Positions 60,337 to 64,000 of a stretch of 64,000 bases of DNA are shown here, in pieces. The notes under the pieces were generated by a model. It did no database searches, was not told the DNA's origin, and saw only the letters and a program-made list of their open reading frames with translations. Positions within the stretch are counted from its first letter, which is position 1. Each line of letters begins with the position of its first letter. Source of the DNA: Microbispora hainanensis. Lineage in GTDB: Bacteria > Actinomycetota > Actinomycetes > Streptosporangiales > Streptosporangiaceae. The position numbers were made by a program, and so were the translations under genes. The stretch covers positions 8,060,001 through 8,124,000 of the forward strand of contig NZ_CP108086.1 of NCBI RefSeq assembly GCF_036186745.1, written 5' to 3'.

Positions 60337-60696
60337 ATGAACGATCGGGAGCTGGGCCGGCGGGTGGCGTACTGGCGGCGTCGGCGCGGCCTGACTCAGC
60401 AGATCCTTGCCGACCGGATTGGCCGTTCGACCAGTTGGTTGCGCAAGGTGGAGGCCGGGGTTCGAAGCGCCGACCGGCTTTCCGCCCCGGACTCGCTCTG
60501 CGAGGCGCTGAACGTCGATCTGCAAACCCTGATCGGCGAGGAGCCCGCCCGGAGCGGAACCGTGTGCATCGACGACGCCCAGGTCGAGCACATCCGGAAC
60601 GCGATGGAGCGTTACGCCCTCGATGCCGGACCGGGAGACCTCGTCCGGTTGCGCCGCCAGGTCGCGTACGCCGCTCGCGCGGGAGTGCAGGCATGA
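60337..60696 (+). CDS. Short XRE-type HTH protein, possibly truncated
   Basis: A 119-residue protein whose N-terminal 65 residues form a Cro/CI-type helix-turn-helix: ELGRRVAYWRRRRGLTQQILADRIGRSTSWLRKVEAGVRSADRLSAPDSLCEALNVDLQTLIGE. Related actinobacterial regulators continue for 300 residues or more with TPR-like repeats; here only a short charged helix follows and the frame stops. The ATG has no strong ribosome site. It may be a genuine small regulator or the 5' end of a broken gene. It converges with the sensor kinase gene 26 bases away. Confidence 0.65.
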   Translation: MNDRELGRRVAYWRRRRGLTQQILADRIGRSTSWLRKVEAGVRSADRLSAPDSLCEALNVDLQTLIGEEPARSGTVCIDDAQVEHIRNAMERYALDAGPGDLVRLRRQVAYAARAGVQA

Positions 60697-60722
60697 GCCG
60701 GGGCGTGCTGTACGTGCCGGCG

Positions 60723-62152
60723 TCAGGCGGCCGGCGGGTTGCCGGGGAGCTCGACGGTGGCGAGGGTGCCGCCACCGGGGGCGTTCTCGATCGCGACCCG
60801 GCCCCCGGCGTCCCGTACGGCCTGGGCCACGATCGACAGGCCGAGACCGGATCCGGGCAGGCTGCGCGCCGACGGCGAGCGCCAGAACCGCTCGAACACG
60901 TGCGGCAGCTCGTCGTCGGGGATGCCGGGGCCCTCGTCGCGCACGGTCAGCACGCCGCCCTTGAGCCGCACGGTCACCAGGCCCCCGGGCGGGCTGAACT
61001 TCACGGCGTTGTCGAGCACGTTCACCGCGGCCCGCTGCAGGCCCCTGGCGTCCCCGTGCACCTGCCACGGCTCCAGGTCGACGTCGAAGCGCAGCCCTGG
61101 ACCGCGCCGCCTGGCCCGCTCGACCGCCGAGGCCACCACCTCGTGCAGGGCGATGTCGGACGACCCCTCGCCGCTCTCCGGCTTGCGCGACAGCTCCAGC
61201 AGGTCGCCGATGAGGCTCGACATCTCCTCGAACTGCTCCTTGACGTTCGCCAGCAGGCGCCGCTTGGCCGAGGGCTCGATGGCGCGGCCGGTGTTCTCGC
61301 TGCGCAGCAGCAGGTCGATGTTGGTACGCAGGCTCGTCAGCGGGGTGCGCAGCTCGTGTCCCGCGTCGGCGACGAGCCGCCGCTGGCGCTCCTGGGAGCT
61401 GGACAGGGCGGCGGTCATCGTGTTGAACGACCGGCTGAGGCGGGCGATCTCGTCCTCCCCCTCCACCGGGATCGTCACGCTGAGGTCCTCGGTCCTGGCG
61501 ACGTGCTCGACCGCGCGGGTCAGCCGCTCCACCGGGCGCAGTGCCGTACGGGCCAGCCAGAGCCCGGCCACGGCGGCGCCGAGCACGCCGAGCACGCTGA
61601 CCGAGCCGAAGACGAGGGCGAGGATGCGGAGCGTCTGGTCCATCTCGGCGGTGGAGCGGAACACGCTCACCGTGACCGGGCCCGGCCGCAGGGGCGGCTC
61701 CGCGAGCTGGGCGACGTCGCCCGGAGGGACGCCGGGACGCGGCTCATATCTGAAGGTGTAGACGAGCACGGAGGTGCCGTCGGTGGCGACCGCGTCGCGC
61801 AGCACGGGCGTGCCGCCGGAGGCGGCCATCGTCCGTTCCTGTGCCGTCGGCGTCACCTGGGCCGACCCGGACGCGACGCACACCGAGCCGTCCGGCAGCA
61901 CGACCTGCCAGCTACGCCCCGAGGGGTCCCAGTCGGGCCGGGGGCGGGCCTCCTTGCGCCCCTGACCGGCGCAGTCCCGCAGCGCGAACGCGACCTGCTG
62001 CGCCGGCGGCCGCAGGTGCGTGATCGAACCGACGATCTGGCCGCGCATCTCACTGCGGACGAGCAGCCAGCACACGGCCGCCGCCACCGCGACGGCCAGG
62101 GCGACCCCGGCCGCGATCAGCAGCGTGAGCCGGGACCGCAGGGATCGCCGTC

Positions 62153-62156
<4 letters not shown>
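60723..62156 (-). CDS. HAMP sensor histidine kinase, MprB-like
   Basis: A 477-residue sensor kinase. Two membrane helices ([23 protein letters not shown] near the start and [24 protein letters not shown] near 200) enclose an extracytoplasmic sensor domain. A HAMP domain follows ([41 protein letters not shown]), then the phospho-acceptor [14 protein letters not shown] near His260 and an ATPase domain ([41 protein letters not shown]). The layout matches MprB/CseC-like envelope-stress kinases. The GTG at 62156 overlaps the response regulator stop codon (GTGA), so the pair is translationally coupled. Confidence 0.88.
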
Positions 62157-62878
<722 letters not shown>

Positions 62879-62892
62879 AAGCTACCCGAGCG

Positions 62893-64000
62893 TCATGAAG
62901 GTTCCGTTAGAACGGCCATCGCGGCGTTGTGGCCGGGGATGCCGCTGACGCCGCCGCCGCGCCGGGCGCCCGCGCCGCACAGCAGCACCCGCTCGTGCGC
63001 CGTCTCGACGCCCCACTGAGCGGGCCGGTCCCCGTGGCCGCCCTCCTCGGCGTACGGCCAGGACAGGTCGCGGTGGAAGATGTGGCCTCCGGGCAGGCCC
63101 GCGTCGCGCTCCAGGTCGAGCGGCGTCTTGACCTCCAGGCAGGGCTCGCCCGAGGGCGCGCGCAGCAGGCAGTCCTCGATGGGCTCGGCGAGCACGGAGT
63201 CGATCGAGGCGAGCGTGCGGGCCAGCGCCTCCTTCTTCGCCGCCGGATCGGCGAACAGGCGCGCCGGCATGTGCAGGCCGAACAGCGTCATCGTGTGCGC
63301 CCCCGCCTCGCGCAGCTCCGGGCCGAGGATCGAGGGGTCGGTGAGCGAGTGGCAGTAGACCTCGGCGGGCGGCAGGTCCGGCACCTTCCCCGCGGCGGCC
63401 TGCGCGTACGCCGCGGCGAGCTGGTCGCGGGTCTCGTTGATGTGGAAGGTGCCGCTGAACGCCTCGGCGGGGTCCACGGCGGGGTCGCGCAGCCGGGGCA
63501 GCCGCGACAGCACCATGTTGATTTTGAGCTGGGCGCCCTCGGGCCGCTCGGGCGTCTCCCCGAGCAGGCGGGCGAGCACGGCGGGCGGCAGGTTGGCCAG
63601 CACCTTCCCGGCGGTCACCGCGTGCTGCGCGCCGTCGTCGAACGTGACCTCTCCCGTGTCCGGGTCGATGGCCAGCACCTCGGCGCCGGTGCGGATCTCG
63701 GCGCCGTGCCGCCGCGCGACCTCGGCGAGCTCGGCGGTCACCGCGCCCATGCCGCCGACCGGGACGTTCCAGTCGCCCGTGCCGTCGCCGATGACGTGGT
63801 AGAGGAAGCACCGGTTGGCCAGCAGGTCGGTGGCCGGGTCGGCGAAGGTGCCGATCAGGGAGTCGGTGAGGACGACCCCGCGCACGGTGTCGTCGGCGAA
63901 CCGCTCGTCCACCACCTCGCCGACGGGCCGTTCGAACAGGTCGCGCCACGCCTCGTCGTCCCCCACGACCTCCCGAAGTGCCGTACGGCCGCGCAGCGGT
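62893..64000 (-). CDS. Phytoene-dehydrogenase-like FAD oxidoreductase, C-terminal part
   Basis: C-terminal part of a large FAD-dependent oxidoreductase of the phytoene desaturase/PYROXD2 (NAD(P)/FAD-dependent amine oxidase-like) group. The frame is open across the right edge (codons for PLRGRTALREV precede a GTG at 63966), so the start and the N-terminal FAD motif lie outside. Visible blocks are VGGMGAVTAELAEVARRHGAEIRTGAEVLAI, KVLANLPPAVLARLL and the C-terminal FAD-binding ERVLLCGAGARRGGGVSGIPGHNAAMAVL. The substrate is unknown. It ends 14 bases from the response regulator start. Confidence 0.8.
   Translation of the reverse strand, partial: PLRGRTALREVVGDDEAWRDLFERPVGEVVDERFADDTVRGVVLTDSLIGTFADPATDLLANRCFLYHVIGDGTGDWNVPVGGMGAVTAELAEVARRHGAEIRTGAEVLAIDPDTGEVTFDDGAQHAVTAGKVLANLPPAVLARLLGETPERPEGAQLKINMVLSRLPRLRDPAVDPAEAFSGTFHINETRDQLAAAYAQAAAGKVPDLPPAEVYCHSLTDPSILGPELREAGAHTMTLFGLHMPARLFADPAAKKEALARTLASIDSVLAEPIEDCLLRAPSGEPCLEVKTPLDLERDAGLPGGHIFHRDLSWPYAEEGGHGDRPAQWGVETAHERVLLCGAGARRGGGVSGIPGHNAAMAVLTEPS

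Overview
The window is very GC-rich DNA with many GTG starts, four-base ATGA/GTGA gene junctions and several genes that look leaderless. Its families are typical of Actinobacteria: WS/DGAT acyltransferase, DUF3618, HTH-DUF5753 regulators, a Ser/Thr kinase with a SapA-like tail, and a CBM2/GH48 plus GH9/CBM3c/CBM2 cellulase pair under CelR-type operators. The best guess is a chromosomal segment of a soil, plant-degrading member of the Streptosporangiales (Microbispora/Thermobispora/Nonomuraea-like). That placement is inference from gene content. I found no tRNA, rRNA, CRISPR array, insertion sequence or intact prophage.

Layout. 1-2108: two flavin monooxygenases of the sulfur-scavenging type (NtaA/DszA-like, cut by the left edge, and SsuD). 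2400-4610: wax-ester/DGAT acyltransferase facing a TetR regulator. 4779-11636: two sodium:solute symporters, each with a small DUF485-type partner, plus a LytTR response regulator and a LytS-type kinase; a Uma2-family gene sits between the two signalling genes, and a CRP-like site precedes the actP unit. 11822-16367: haloalkane-dehalogenase-like hydrolase, then a coupled MaoC / acyl-CoA dehydrogenase / HIT operon, then a carboxymuconolactone-decarboxylase-like / phosphotriesterase-like operon that diverges from a CGNR regulator across twin operators. 17173-18659: holin-like membrane protein and a DUF3618 protein with an extraordinary Gly/Met/Arg/Phe tail. 18750-24653: cellulose island with CelR boxes, Cel48, Cel9, a stand-alone CBM2 protein and several hairpins.

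24709-27271: an unknown small protein, decayed remnants of an MFS transporter and a protein kinase, an internally deleted GNAT and an intact GNAT. 27326-30121: FAD monooxygenase divergent from a TetR gene with twin operators, then a MarR-VOC pair. 30339-34567: SNF2-family helicase plus SWIM protein, then a 60-bp tandem repeat. 34664-40047: lipid kinase, secreted M6 metalloprotease and a leaderless GlcD-type oxidase. 40098-42089: membrane Ser/Thr kinase. 42211-49263: a biotin-dependent carboxylase / enoyl-CoA hydratase / AtuA operon of the branched acyl-CoA or acyclic-terpene catabolic type; all three unoccupied junctions contain a micro-ORF ending on the next start codon. 49304-51043: small protein, HTH-DUF5753 regulator and ferritin-like protein. 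51106-54482: GT39-type and GT2-GtrA membrane glycosyltransferases. 54755-59843: copper-handling genes (YcnI, lipoprotein, CopC-CopD) beside a secreted LVIVD protein. 60337-64000: a short HTH protein, an MprAB-like two-component system and a phytoene-dehydrogenase-like oxidoreductase running off the right edge.

The most unusual features are the micro-ORF junctions of the carboxylase operon, the start codons whose upstream palindromes coincide with the -10 region (MaoC, CGNR, MarR), the duplicated hairpin between the cellulases, and the gene-decay patch at 25.1-25.8 kb. All functions are assigned by reading motifs and known family architecture; no database search was run.
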